From: an uncultured Lachnospiraceae bacterium | Lineage (GTDB): Bacteria; Bacillota; Clostridia; Lachnospirales; Lachnospiraceae | Direction of reading: 5' to 3' | NCBI GenBank assembly: GCA_949471785.1 | Contig: CASWRE010000009.1 | Span: forward strand, 1-64,000 | Length of the DNA: 64,000 nt | In this document: piece by piece, positions 43,696 to 51,473 of the stretch | Position numbering within the stretch: the stretch's first letter is position 1 | Layout: each line of letters starts with the position of its first letter | Notes under the pieces: model-generated | The model's input: only the letters and a program-made list of their open reading frames with translations | Database searches by the model: none | Told to the model about the DNA's origin: nothing | Translations under genes and position numbers: made by a program

Positions 43696-44577
43696 TCAGA
43701 CGGCAATCTCCTCCACAGCCAGATTAATCGCGTCTGCCACCGCCAAACTCAGGGCTTTCAATGTCTCGTCCACATCCTTGGGCGTGACAAACATGCTCTG
43801 CAGGCGCTCCGGCAGATCGCTGTGCCCTCCGCCGCCGTCCTCCAGAGCGTCAAATACAATCGTCGCCGCGTCGACCACCGTGGGCACGCCGATACCGATA
43901 ACCGGAATCCCCAGTGTTTCCTGATTCAGCCCGTTTCGATGATTAAATACTCCCGAACCGGGATTAATGCCCGTATCCGTAATCTGTATCGTACAATTCA
44001 GCCTTTTCAGACTCCGGGCCGCCAGGGCGTCCACCGCCACCACCAGATCCGGCGAAGTCTCCGCCACAATGCCTTTCACAATCTCCAGCGTCTCCATCCC
44101 GGTCTGCCCCATGACGCCGGGGGCGATACTGCTGAGCACACAACTTCCGCCGCCGGGCACCAGATCTCTGCCATATTCCATGGCAATATGCCGGGAAACC
44201 GCCAGATGCTCCACCACCCTGGGGCCCAGAGCATCCGGCGTAATGTCCCGGTTTCCCAACCCCACCACCAGCACCGACGCCGGCTTCCTCTTTTTCAGCA
44301 GCCGCAGCAGATAGCGGCACAACTCGCTGGACACGTCCCGCTGGATCTCCTCGTCCGCCACGGAAAATTCCGGGATCTCCATAGTGATGTAGCTGCCTTT
44401 GGGCTTTTTCATAATCTCCGCGCCCTCTTTATTGGTGATTTGCACGATCGTTGTGTGCACCCGTTTTAAGGGACTGTGCTTCTCCCGGATCTTTACCCCC
44501 GGGATCTCCACATTATCCCGCTCAAATCTCTCCCTGCTCTCCAGCGCCAGATCCGTCCGAATATCTGTCTTTTCCAT
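43696..44577 (-). CDS. gpr: germination protease GPR
   Basis: A 293-residue A25-family protease that degrades small acid-soluble spore proteins at germination. The short propeptide MEKTDIRTDLALESRERF is followed by GVKIREK; typical blocks include VVGLGNRDITPDALGPRVVEH, AVDALAARS and TDTGINPGSGVFNHR. Length is slightly below Bacillus enzymes. Together with spoIIP downstream it marks an endospore former. Confidence 0.95.
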   Translation of the reverse strand: MEKTDIRTDLALESRERFERDNVEIPGVKIREKHSPLKRVHTTIVQITNKEGAEIMKKPKGSYITMEIPEFSVADEEIQRDVSSELCRYLLRLLKKRKPASVLVVGLGNRDITPDALGPRVVEHLAVSRHIAMEYGRDLVPGGGSCVLSSIAPGVMGQTGMETLEIVKGIVAETSPDLVVAVDALAARSLKRLNCTIQITDTGINPGSGVFNHRNGLNQETLGIPVIGIGVPTVVDAATIVFDALEDGGGGHSDLPERLQSMFVTPKDVDETLKALSLAVADAINLAVEEIAV

Positions 44578-44601
44578 ACATCCGCCATCCTTTCTTTTTT
44601 C

Positions 44602-44630
44602 GTTACCGTTCAGACCGGCTGAACCGTTAC
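44602..44630. repeat. palindromic repeat between gpr and rpsT
   Basis: Arms GTTACCGTTCAG and CTGAACCGTTAC around ACCGG (10 of 12 positions pair). It lies between two divergent genes and matches the TTCAG-ACNGG-CTGAA family; its ends resemble the GTAACTGTTCAG ends of the element at 49369. Confidence 0.65.
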
Positions 44631-44672
44631 CCTTTTCCTGTTAGTTTTTGGTTTTTTCTTTTAAAATATGTA

Positions 44673-44701
44673 TTGACAAACGCCGGTTGTTTGACTAAAA
44701 T
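44673..44701 (+). promoter_or_regulatory. sigma-A promoter of rpsT
   Basis: TTGACA at 44673-44678 and TAAAAT at 44696-44701 are separated by 17 bases. The leader to the ATG at 44797 is about 90 bases and holds no clear uORF; S20 autoregulation is known in other bacteria but no structure is recognised here. Confidence 0.75.
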
Positions 44702-44796
44702 AGCAGAAGTATGTTTGCATCAGATTCGTGTCGGCTGATGTATAACTGATGGACGTTTCGTGAAAAAACAGGTGAAAATTTTGGAGGTAATTTACG

Positions 44797-45060
44797 ATGG
44801 CAAATATTAAATCCGCAAAGAAAAGAGTTCTGGTCGGCAGAAGAAATGCCGAGAAAAATAAAGCAGTCCGTTCCGGTGTAAAGACCGCGATCAAAAAGGT
44901 AGAGTCCGCTGTGGCGTCCGGCGATAAGGCCGCGGCTCAGAGCTCTCTGACCGCCGCGATCTCTACGATCAGCAAGGCCGGTTCCAAGGGCATTTATCAC
45001 AAAAACAATACCGCCCGCAAGGTTTCCCGCCTGAGCCAGATGGTAAACAAAATGAATTAA
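44797..45060 (+). CDS. rpsT: 30S ribosomal protein S20
   Basis: An 87-residue basic protein binding 16S rRNA at the bottom of the small subunit: MANIKSAKKRVLVGRRNAEKNKA, AVRSGVKTAIKKVESAV and KGIYHKNNTARKVSRLSQMVNKM are standard for S20. TTGGAGG lies seven bases upstream of the ATG. In many Clostridia holA lies directly downstream; here about 3.3 kb separate rpsT from holA and holA points the other way. Confidence 0.97.
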   Translation: MANIKSAKKRVLVGRRNAEKNKAVRSGVKTAIKKVESAVASGDKAAAQSSLTAAISTISKAGSKGIYHKNNTARKVSRLSQMVNKMN

Positions 45061-45100
45061 TGTAAACAAAAAGGATTGTCGGGAAACTGATAGTTCTAAA

Positions 45101-45148
45101 CAGGGGCAGATATGATTCGCATGAGTCATATCTGCCCCTGAAGTTTTT
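45101..45148 (+). terminator. intrinsic terminator of rpsT
   Basis: Fifteen-base perfect arms CAGGGGCAGATATGA (45101-45115) and TCATATCTGCCCCTG (45126-45140) around a ten-base loop, then AAGTTTTT. Confidence 0.92.
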
Positions 45149-45163
45149 AAGAATACATCGACT

Positions 45164-45409
45164 TTGACCAATTCTTTTTATAGCGGCAAAGCACCCGCCA
45201 GGCTATCTGTTGCTCTTGTTTGTTGCTCAACTGCGGATATTCTTGCGGAAAGCGTTACATTCGATACGGAAACGAAACGCCCTTTGTCCAAAGAAGATTT
45301 GAACAAGATTGACTGGAACGGAAAAAACGCCGGAATTCCTAAAGACGCAAAAAACGTTGGACAAGCGACTGAAAATGAACAAAAAATAGAATGGAGCAGA
45401 TCAAATTGA
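45164..45409 (+). pseudogene. possible remnant ORF, 81 residues
   Basis: An open frame starting with TTG and lacking any ribosome site. The C-terminal half (KRPLSKEDLNKIDWNGKN, then NVGQATENEQKIEW) reads like genuine hydrophilic protein, while the N-terminal part does not. It may be the tail of a gene cut when the AT-rich MerR/ABC cassette was inserted. No family is recognised. Confidence 0.3.
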
Positions 45410-45438
45410 ATAACATTTTGAAATTATCAAAAATCCCC

Positions 45439-45472
45439 CTGCGTAATGTGTTGCTTGTTACGCTGCGTAATG
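45439..45472 (+). promoter_or_regulatory. candidate MerR operator
   Basis: Direct repeats CTGCGTAATG at 45439-45448 and 45463-45472 (24-base period) combine with inverted arms GCGTAA (45441) and TTACGC (45458-45463) around eleven bases. Position just before the merR-like ribosome site suggests autoregulation of the cassette. Confidence 0.5.
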
Positions 45473-45504
45473 AAGTAAAATAAGGGCGAAAGGAGGTGAA
45501 AGCT

Positions 45505-46239
45505 ATGTCAAAATACACGACTGGAGAAATTGCGAAGCTCTGTGGCGTATCCGTTAGGACAGTGCAGTATTATGACACCCGTGGTATTCTTACGCCCAGT
45601 GAACTCACGGAGGGCGGCAGGCGGCTTTATTCAGAGGATGACTTAAAGAGGCTAAAGATCATCTGTTTTTTTCGTGACGTTGATATTTCAATCAACAGCA
45701 TAGGCGAATTGCTGTCTGAGGATAATCCCGGCAGTATTATTTCTGTTTTGATTGAACAACAAGAACAACTTCTTTATGAGGAAGTACGCAAAAGGCAGGC
45801 AAAACTTGATATACTCGATGAGATTAAGCGAGAGCTAAAAGGCGTAGAAAATTTCTCCATCGAATCTATCGGTGATATAGCTTATGTTATGGAAAACAAA
45901 AAGAAAATGAGACAGCTACACGCTATCCTGCTCATTACAGGCATTCCTATTGGCATAATTCAGTGGACATCTATTATTCTCTGGATTTTCATGGGGATAT
46001 GGCAGCCCTTTGTTCTTTGGATTTTGATCGCCATTCCATATGCAATTTGGGGCACAAAATTCTATTTCAAAAGAGTTGCGTATATCTGTCCACAGTGCCA
46101 TGAAATTTTTAAACCTACACTAAAAGAGGCTATTTTTGCGGGGCACACTCCCACGCTTAGAAAACTGACATGTACCTGTTGTGGGTATAAAGGCTTTTGT
46201 GTGGAAACCTATGGAGAGGAGGAAAAAAAGAATGGATAA
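45505..46239 (+). CDS. membrane-anchored MerR-family regulator with zinc-ribbon tail
   Basis: A 244-residue protein. The MerR DNA-binding domain (YTTGEIAKLCGVSVRTVQYYD, then RRLYSEDDLKRLKII) is followed by a coiled helix, two transmembrane segments (about residues 133-180) and a C-terminal zinc ribbon with CPQCHE and CTCCGYKG. A perfect AAAGGAGG lies eight bases before the ATG. It heads an AT-rich cassette with an exporter, so it probably senses a membrane-active compound and controls the exporter. Stop overlaps the next gene by eight bases. Confidence 0.85.
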   Translation: MSKYTTGEIAKLCGVSVRTVQYYDTRGILTPSELTEGGRRLYSEDDLKRLKIICFFRDVDISINSIGELLSEDNPGSIISVLIEQQEQLLYEEVRKRQAKLDILDEIKRELKGVENFSIESIGDIAYVMENKKKMRQLHAILLITGIPIGIIQWTSIILWIFMGIWQPFVLWILIAIPYAIWGTKFYFKRVAYICPQCHEIFKPTLKEAIFAGHTPTLRKLTCTCCGYKGFCVETYGEEEKKNG

Positions 46240-46432
46240 ATTTGTGGAAATTCTCCCGTTTTTAATCCCACTGGCAATCGCTCAGTTTGCTCTGTTGGGT
46301 TATACGCTTTATCACATTTTGACACATAAAAATTATAAAAGAGGCAATCGTACTTTGTGGCTTATTATTGCAATTATCGGCATGGAGTTTATCGGTCCGA
46401 TCCTATACTTCCTGCTTGGTAAGGAGGATTGA
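46232..46432 (+). CDS. small membrane protein with PLDc_N (phospholipase D nuclease N-terminal) domain
   Basis: A 66-residue protein of two transmembrane helices (FLIPLAIAQFALLGYTLYHI and LWLIIAIIGMEFIGPILYFLLG) resembling the PLDc_N membrane domain found alone next to bacteriocin-type ABC exporters. GGAGAGGAGG precedes the ATG at 46232, within the merR-like gene end. Likely a helper or immunity protein of the exporter; exact role unknown. Confidence 0.8.
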   Translation: MDKFVEILPFLIPLAIAQFALLGYTLYHILTHKNYKRGNRTLWLIIAIIGMEFIGPILYFLLGKED

Positions 46433-46433
46433 C

Positions 46434-47330
46434 ATGGATGTACTGACGATACAAAACCTAAACAAGAACTTTGGCAGTAAGGAAGTACTTGGCGGGCTTG
46501 ATATGTCTGTTCCCGAACACAGCATTTTCGGTTTTATCGGAAAAAACGGTGCAGGAAAAACAACGACAATGAAAGCAATCCTTGGGCTTCTAAAAGCGGA
46601 CAGTGGAGAAATCTATGTTATGGGGGAAAGGGTGCATTTTGGGCAAACCAACACCAACAGGCACATCGGCTATCTGCCCGATGTGCCTGAATTTTATTCT
46701 TATATGACGCCGCATGAATATTTAACTCTTTGCGGAGAAGTATGCGGAATGGGCAAAGCTGACATTGTGACGAGAAGTAAAGAGCTGTTGGAGTTGGTCG
46801 GTCTTGAGCGGGAGCGCCACCGTATCAAAGGATTTTCAAGGGGAATGAAACAACGCTTGGGAATTGCACAGGCACTTTTGAACCGCCCGAAACTTTTAAT
46901 CTGCGATGAGCCGACATCAGCACTTGATCCAGCAGGCCGCAAGGAAATTTTGGATATACTTCTTGCAGCGAAAGAACAGACCACGGTATTTTTTTCCACG
47001 CATATTCTTTCAGATGTGGAGCGTATCTGCACAGAGGCAGCTTTTTTAAACGATGGAAAAATTGCTATGCAAGGAATCATTTCAGAACTGCGAAACAAGC
47101 GATCCTCTAACGGATTTATCATTGAAATAGAGAAAAAAGAAGTCCGTGATACGCTTACAGAAGCATTTAGTGAACTCCAATGCACAGAGGAAAATGTGCT
47201 TGTTTTTCAGGGAGATGGGAATCATTTTTTTGATATTATGAAATATATCTCTGAAAATAAGATTCCCATACAAAAAATTGAACGAATAGAGCCGACGCTT
47301 GAATCGCTGTTTTTGGAGGTGACAAAATGA
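46434..47330 (+). CDS. ABC exporter ATPase (bacteriocin/drug-type)
   Basis: A 298-residue ATPase: Walker A GKNGAGKTTTMKAILG, signature FSRGMKQRLGIAQALL, Walker B LLICDEPTSALDP and switch His STHILS. The ~70-residue C-terminal tail is typical of exporters of the lantibiotic/multidrug type. AAGGAGGATTGAC precedes the ATG at 46434. Stop overlaps the permease start by four bases. Confidence 0.93.
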   Translation: MDVLTIQNLNKNFGSKEVLGGLDMSVPEHSIFGFIGKNGAGKTTTMKAILGLLKADSGEIYVMGERVHFGQTNTNRHIGYLPDVPEFYSYMTPHEYLTLCGEVCGMGKADIVTRSKELLELVGLERERHRIKGFSRGMKQRLGIAQALLNRPKLLICDEPTSALDPAGRKEILDILLAAKEQTTVFFSTHILSDVERICTEAAFLNDGKIAMQGIISELRNKRSSNGFIIEIEKKEVRDTLTEAFSELQCTEENVLVFQGDGNHFFDIMKYISENKIPIQKIERIEPTLESLFLEVTK

Positions 47331-48097
47331 AATCTCTGCTCACTTTTATGAAAAAGGAATATCTGGAAACTGCACGGACTGGTAAAATCGTGATTCTCAT
47401 ATTACTGTTTGTTCTGTTCGGTATCATGAATCCTGCCGTTGCAAAGCTAACACCATGGATGATGGAAATGCTGTCCGATTCAATGGCAGAAAGTGGGTTA
47501 ATTGTCACAAATGTTCAAGTAGACGCCTTGACCTCGTGGACACAGTTTTTTAAGAACATTCCTTTTGCACTGATCGCTTTTGTACTGATCTTCAGTGATA
47601 TATTTACTAAAGAATATAAATCTGGAACATTGTTGCTCGTACTGACAAAAGGCTTGTCAAGATATAAGGTTGTGCTTGCAAAAACTGCGCTGCTGCTGTC
47701 GCTTTGGACAGTTGGCTACGGAATATGTTCTACCATTACTTATGGATACAATGCTTACTTTTGGGATAACAGTATTACGAATAACTTATTTTTCTCGGTA
47801 ATTATATGGTGGCTGTTCGGTGTATGGGTTGTATGCCTTATTGTTCTTTTTTCATCGCTGTTACAAAATAACGCAGGTGTTATTCTGTGCGTTGGCGGGA
47901 CAGCGCTGTCAGCATATTTATTGAGTATCATTCCGAAAGTAAAGACATATTCACCTGCTGTGTTGATGAATATCAACTCAATTTTGATGGGTATAGAAGA
48001 AATAGACGCATATATAAAAGCTATTGTTATGACTGTTTTCTTGTGTATTGTATGCGTTGCTGTAAGTATTCCGATTGTAAACAAGAGGCAGCTTTAA
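47327..48097 (+). CDS. ABC-2-type exporter permease
   Basis: A 256-residue membrane protein with six hydrophobic segments. It starts MKSLLTFMKKEYLETARTGKI (amphipathic entry helix), and contains FSDIFTKEYKSGTLLLVLTKGLSRYKVVLAK, the coupling region of ABC-2 permeases. It partners the ATPase encoded just upstream through an overlapping stop/start. The extracytoplasmic loop is short. Confidence 0.9.
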   Translation: MKSLLTFMKKEYLETARTGKIVILILLFVLFGIMNPAVAKLTPWMMEMLSDSMAESGLIVTNVQVDALTSWTQFFKNIPFALIAFVLIFSDIFTKEYKSGTLLLVLTKGLSRYKVVLAKTALLLSLWTVGYGICSTITYGYNAYFWDNSITNNLFFSVIIWWLFGVWVVCLIVLFSSLLQNNAGVILCVGGTALSAYLLSIIPKVKTYSPAVLMNINSILMGIEEIDAYIKAIVMTVFLCIVCVAVSIPIVNKRQL

Positions 48098-48201
48098 GTA
48101 TATATTTTTCATGCCCCTTTACATAAATCATCCAAAGTGGATATACTATAAGTAAGAACGTAAGAATTTCCAACTTTCAAACTCAAAAAGGAGACGATTC
48201 C

Positions 48202-48300
48202 ATGCTGGCAGAATTACGCCAAAAAGTCCAGGTCACAATACCAAGAGAAATCATTGTCAAACTCGGTCTGTCAGAAGGTGACAAACTGGAAGCAGACTAA
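48202..48300 (+). pseudogene. truncated AbrB/SpoVT-type (swapped-hairpin) antitoxin
   Basis: A 32-residue reading frame, too short for most gene finders: an AbrB-like N-terminus with RQKVQVTIPREIIVKLGLSEGD and KLEAD before a premature TAA at 48298. AAAAAGGAGACG lies six bases upstream of the ATG. Full-length members run on for ~40-60 more residues; here the frame ends where the sequence joins the holA side, so the 3' part has been lost, probably at the insertion boundary. Confidence 0.75.
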
Positions 48301-48348
48301 TGGCGTATGAACTTACCTTTACGACCTGTTTCTGCCAGGGACGGCGCT

Positions 48349-49335
48349 TTACGCCGCGCCGCCGCTGTATTTCACAATCAGGATCTCCACGCTCAGGGCA
48401 TCGGGAATCCGGCCGGATTTCACCTCTGTCTCTGTGCGTACCAGCTCTTCCACAGCCCCCCGCAGCCCGGGCAGGCTGTATCTTTTGGCCACCGGCAGGG
48501 CGTTTCTCACCACAAAGCCCTGCAAACCGGCTTTCGCGGCAATCTCACTTTGTCCCATACCCTGGGCCGACAGCTCCTTAATCTGCAAAAGTATATTATA
48601 CTGCCGGGCAATCAGAAAGAGAATCCGCATGGGCGGCTCCTTTAAGGCCAGCAGGTCATAATACATATCCAGAGCCCTTCTCTGATTCCGCTCGGTAATA
48701 GCCCGGATCATATCAAAAATCTTATTTTCCAAAATTTCCGAGGTAATCTCCAGAATCGCGTCGCGGGAAATAATCTCATCATCCGCACAATAACAAATCA
48801 GCTTTTCCAGTTCCGTGGCGATCCGGCTCATATCCGTGCCGGTGCGGGAGAGAAAAAGCTCCATATCCTGCTGCGTGATCTTTTTCCTCTCCTTCTTTAA
48901 GATACCCAGCACCCAACGGGCCAGCGTCTGCTCCGTCTGCTTTTTAAATTCCACGACGCGGCCGTTTTTATTTACCGCCTTATACATCCGGCTCCGCTTG
49001 TCCACTTCCTTTTCCACAAACACCATACAAATATACTCGGGGAGCTCGGCCATATATTCCGGCAGCCCCTCGCATTTGTTCTTAAAAAAACCGGTTTCCT
49101 CCAGGAAAATGACCCGGCGCTCCGCAAAAAAAGGCATAGTCTCCGCCAGGTCGATCACCTTGGCCGGATCGGTATCTTTACCTGCATAGACCGCCGCGTT
49201 CATGGTATCATGATCGGGATTCAGCGCCTGCCAGAGCCTGTCTCTATACTGTTTTTTCAGATATTCTTCCTCGCCGTACAGCAGGTATACCCGTTTGAAA
49301 TCCTGCTTTTTGATATCGGCCTGTAACTCCTTCAT
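48349..49335 (-). CDS. holA: DNA polymerase III delta subunit
   Basis: A 328-residue clamp-loader delta subunit that opens the sliding clamp. The N-terminus RVYLLYGEEEYLKKQYRDRL is characteristic, followed by the AAA+-like helical domains; there is no Walker motif, as expected. The start is ATG 49335 with AAAGGAC upstream; the frame stays open to 49389 but the extra residues are not conserved. The gene usually lies next to rpsT in Clostridia; here an inserted cassette separates them. A repeat element sits 33 bases upstream of the ATG. Confidence 0.93.
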   Translation of the reverse strand: MKELQADIKKQDFKRVYLLYGEEEYLKKQYRDRLWQALNPDHDTMNAAVYAGKDTDPAKVIDLAETMPFFAERRVIFLEETGFFKNKCEGLPEYMAELPEYICMVFVEKEVDKRSRMYKAVNKNGRVVEFKKQTEQTLARWVLGILKKERKKITQQDMELFLSRTGTDMSRIATELEKLICYCADDEIISRDAILEITSEILENKIFDMIRAITERNQRRALDMYYDLLALKEPPMRILFLIARQYNILLQIKELSAQGMGQSEIAAKAGLQGFVVRNALPVAKRYSLPGLRGAVEELVRTETEVKSGRIPDALSVEILIVKYSGGAA

Positions 49336-49368
49336 TGCGCGTCCTTTCCCTGTCACATATGCCAGAAT

Positions 49369-49604
49369 GTAACTGTTCAGTACCTTCACAGTTACGATGC
49401 AAAATCCAATTAAAATGTCTACGCTCCGCTTCGGTCGGCGCTAAGCGAACGTCCACTGGACGTTCAGCGCCCTGCGGCGATGGGGTTCTGAGCGCCAGTG
49501 GCGCTCGTTAAGAACCGACCGGAACGAAGTGAAGACTTTTGCACACTTGAATCATGTTTTTACGGCCTCAGCAGCAAGTGCTTCGGCCTGTACTGAACAG
49601 TTGC
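49369..49604. mobile_element. MITE-like element with inverted ends and 8-bp target duplication
   Basis: Ends GTAACTGTTCAGTAC (49369-49383) and GTACTGAACAGTTGC (49590-49604) are inverted copies with one mismatch. The element is flanked by a perfect 8-bp direct repeat GCCAGAAT at 49361-49368 and 49605-49612. Inside lie two nearly perfect palindromes, GAACGTCCA-C-TGGACGTTC (49447-49465) and GAGCGCCA-G-TGGCGCTC (49490-49506), within a larger imperfect dyad (49421-49535). It has no transposase gene. It lies directly upstream of holA and so may carry or affect its promoter. Confidence 0.8.
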
Positions 49605-49676
49605 GCCAGAATTAGCGATTCACCACACCAGTTTATCATGGCGCCGGAGACTCGGCAACCACATATCTGAAAATTA

Positions 49677-51473
49677 TTACCGCGCCTGTTTCACGAAGGT
49701 GGCAAGCTCCTCCATAAGCGCTTCCTGCTGTTGTGCCGGCACAGGTTTCCTGCCGCTGCGCCTGTTCTGGGCATAGAAATCCCCGGAACAGAGCCCGTCC
49801 GCAATGATGTAGTTTCCTTCTTCCTCCCCTTCAAAGGTAAAATTATACACCTGGTCATCATAAGGTACCGTTTCAACAGAAGTTACCGTTACCGGCATAC
49901 CTTCTCCTGACAAAATCCTGTCGCCCGGGAGCAAACAGGCCGCGTCCGTTCCGGCTCCGTCCTCTTTTAACAGCGGATGGCCTTTAGAAACCCTGATCCG
50001 GTGGCCGCCATCCGTCTGTACACAGACAATATCCTCTTCATGTCCATAGTAAATATTATTGACTGTCAGCAGCTTGCCCTTATAGCCCGTTATCCGGTCG
50101 CCGATCTGGATTTCATCCGCTCTCCTGCCTGAACCGTCCGCCATCTGTATCCGGGCCTCCTTCGCATGGCAGCCCCACCACAAGCGTATCGGCGGAATGT
50201 AGATGGTTCCGCTGTTTGCCTCAAATGTATAATACTGGCGGCCTTTGGGCAGATTCTCCGGGTCAACGCTGCGGCATATGATCTGATACTCCATTGCCGG
50301 TTCGATGACATCGCCCTGTTCATTTTTTTTGCATATATCGTAAGCAAATCCGCCCAGAAGATAGCAGATGCGCTGTCTGTTGTCCGTGGAGGCCTTATCA
50401 ATATCATGGCGCCAGTCGTAACGCCTGTCGTCGCCCTCCTTCCAGTCAGGGTTAAACAGGTCAAACCGCAGTACCTCCGCGTGATCCTTTCCCACCGTTA
50501 CCTTAAAATGACTGCCGTCACTCAGCGTATTATACAACTCTTCATCTTTCAGGTCATAGCGGTAAGTTCTCCACTCTATATTGTCATACTGCAGGGTAGA
50601 ACGCTCCATCACTTCGTCCGGGTCGGGCCTGGATAACTGCGCAAAAGAATAATAATCATTTTTGTTCAGTATTTTTTTCAAAGTGACCTCTCCGGAAACA
50701 GGCACGATCGTCCATAATTTCCCTTTGTTCGCGTCGGCGTTGTTGCTTTTATAAATGTAATCGGGATTGTCCAGATTTTGCGCAGACCTCCCGTAAAGAA
50801 TGCGGATCTCCTTTGTCTCCGGATGAGTAGAAACCGGCGCGTCAAAACGGATATTCTCAATCGCATAGTTCAGAGGACTCCCAAAGTCATCAGTCTTAGA
50901 AAATATGTACGATTTCATACCGTTCCGACTGTCATAAACGGTGATTGTGAACTTGGCCTTTAGTTCTCTGTTCCAAAATTCTTCTTTTTTGTAAAGCTCC
51001 CTGCTCAGATACTGGCGGTCGACTTTATTCACCTGGTTAAAACTGTCGTGGACTTCCATAAATGGCATCCTCGGCGAATGCGGATCATAAATCTTTCCGC
51101 TGACCAGTACATTAAAGCTCTCGGCCGGAGCGGCTTCCGTCACTACGGCATTTTTGTCCAGAAAACTTCCCTCAATGCAGGCTGCCAGAAAAGTATCGGG
51201 AGATCCACCGTCGGCATTTTTGTCCGCCTTCACATTTTTCAAATCATAGACATTAAAATATACGTCATCCTTCTCTTTCGTATCCCGGAAAGTATGTGGA
51301 TCGGCTTCCAGGGATTTCCGAAAGGCGCCGTACATCACCGGGAAATTCTTCTTCAGGTCTTCTTCTCCTCCCAGACTTTCCAGATAATACTGGCGTTCCT
51401 CCTCCACCGTCAGATCCAGAGGATATAATCCCTCGTACTCTTCCATTTTTTTCTTAAAAGTCTCAAGACTCAT
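49677..51473 (-). CDS. large protein with C-terminal Hint (hedgehog/intein-type) domain
   Basis: A 598-residue protein. Residues 1-430 are an unrecognised alpha/beta region without signal peptide. Residues ~433-565 are a Hint domain: nucleophile in WWGC-HAKEARIQMADG (Cys435), IGDRITGY, then RIRVSKGHPLL with the block-B His499, CLLPGDRI, VYNFTFEG and the ending YIIADGLCSGDFYAQN. Hint domains cut the chain at their N-terminal Cys. The end (CSGDF) differs from classical HN-plus-Cys inteins, so cleavage rather than splicing is expected. ATG at 51473 has AAAGGAGGG. It is the last gene of the 14-kb operon and its start overlaps the glycine-rich gene by 11 bases. Confidence 0.85.
   Translation of the reverse strand: MSLETFKKKMEEYEGLYPLDLTVEEERQYYLESLGGEEDLKKNFPVMYGAFRKSLEADPHTFRDTKEKDDVYFNVYDLKNVKADKNADGGSPDTFLAACIEGSFLDKNAVVTEAAPAESFNVLVSGKIYDPHSPRMPFMEVHDSFNQVNKVDRQYLSRELYKKEEFWNRELKAKFTITVYDSRNGMKSYIFSKTDDFGSPLNYAIENIRFDAPVSTHPETKEIRILYGRSAQNLDNPDYIYKSNNADANKGKLWTIVPVSGEVTLKKILNKNDYYSFAQLSRPDPDEVMERSTLQYDNIEWRTYRYDLKDEELYNTLSDGSHFKVTVGKDHAEVLRFDLFNPDWKEGDDRRYDWRHDIDKASTDNRQRICYLLGGFAYDICKKNEQGDVIEPAMEYQIICRSVDPENLPKGRQYYTFEANSGTIYIPPIRLWWGCHAKEARIQMADGSGRRADEIQIGDRITGYKGKLLTVNNIYYGHEEDIVCVQTDGGHRIRVSKGHPLLKEDGAGTDAACLLPGDRILSGEGMPVTVTSVETVPYDDQVYNFTFEGEEEGNYIIADGLCSGDFYAQNRRSGRKPVPAQQQEALMEELATFVKQAR

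Noticed and set aside
49421..49535. Palindromes in the holA upstream region as a CRISPR array
   Set aside because: There are no regularly spaced direct repeats; the structure is an internal dyad of the MITE.
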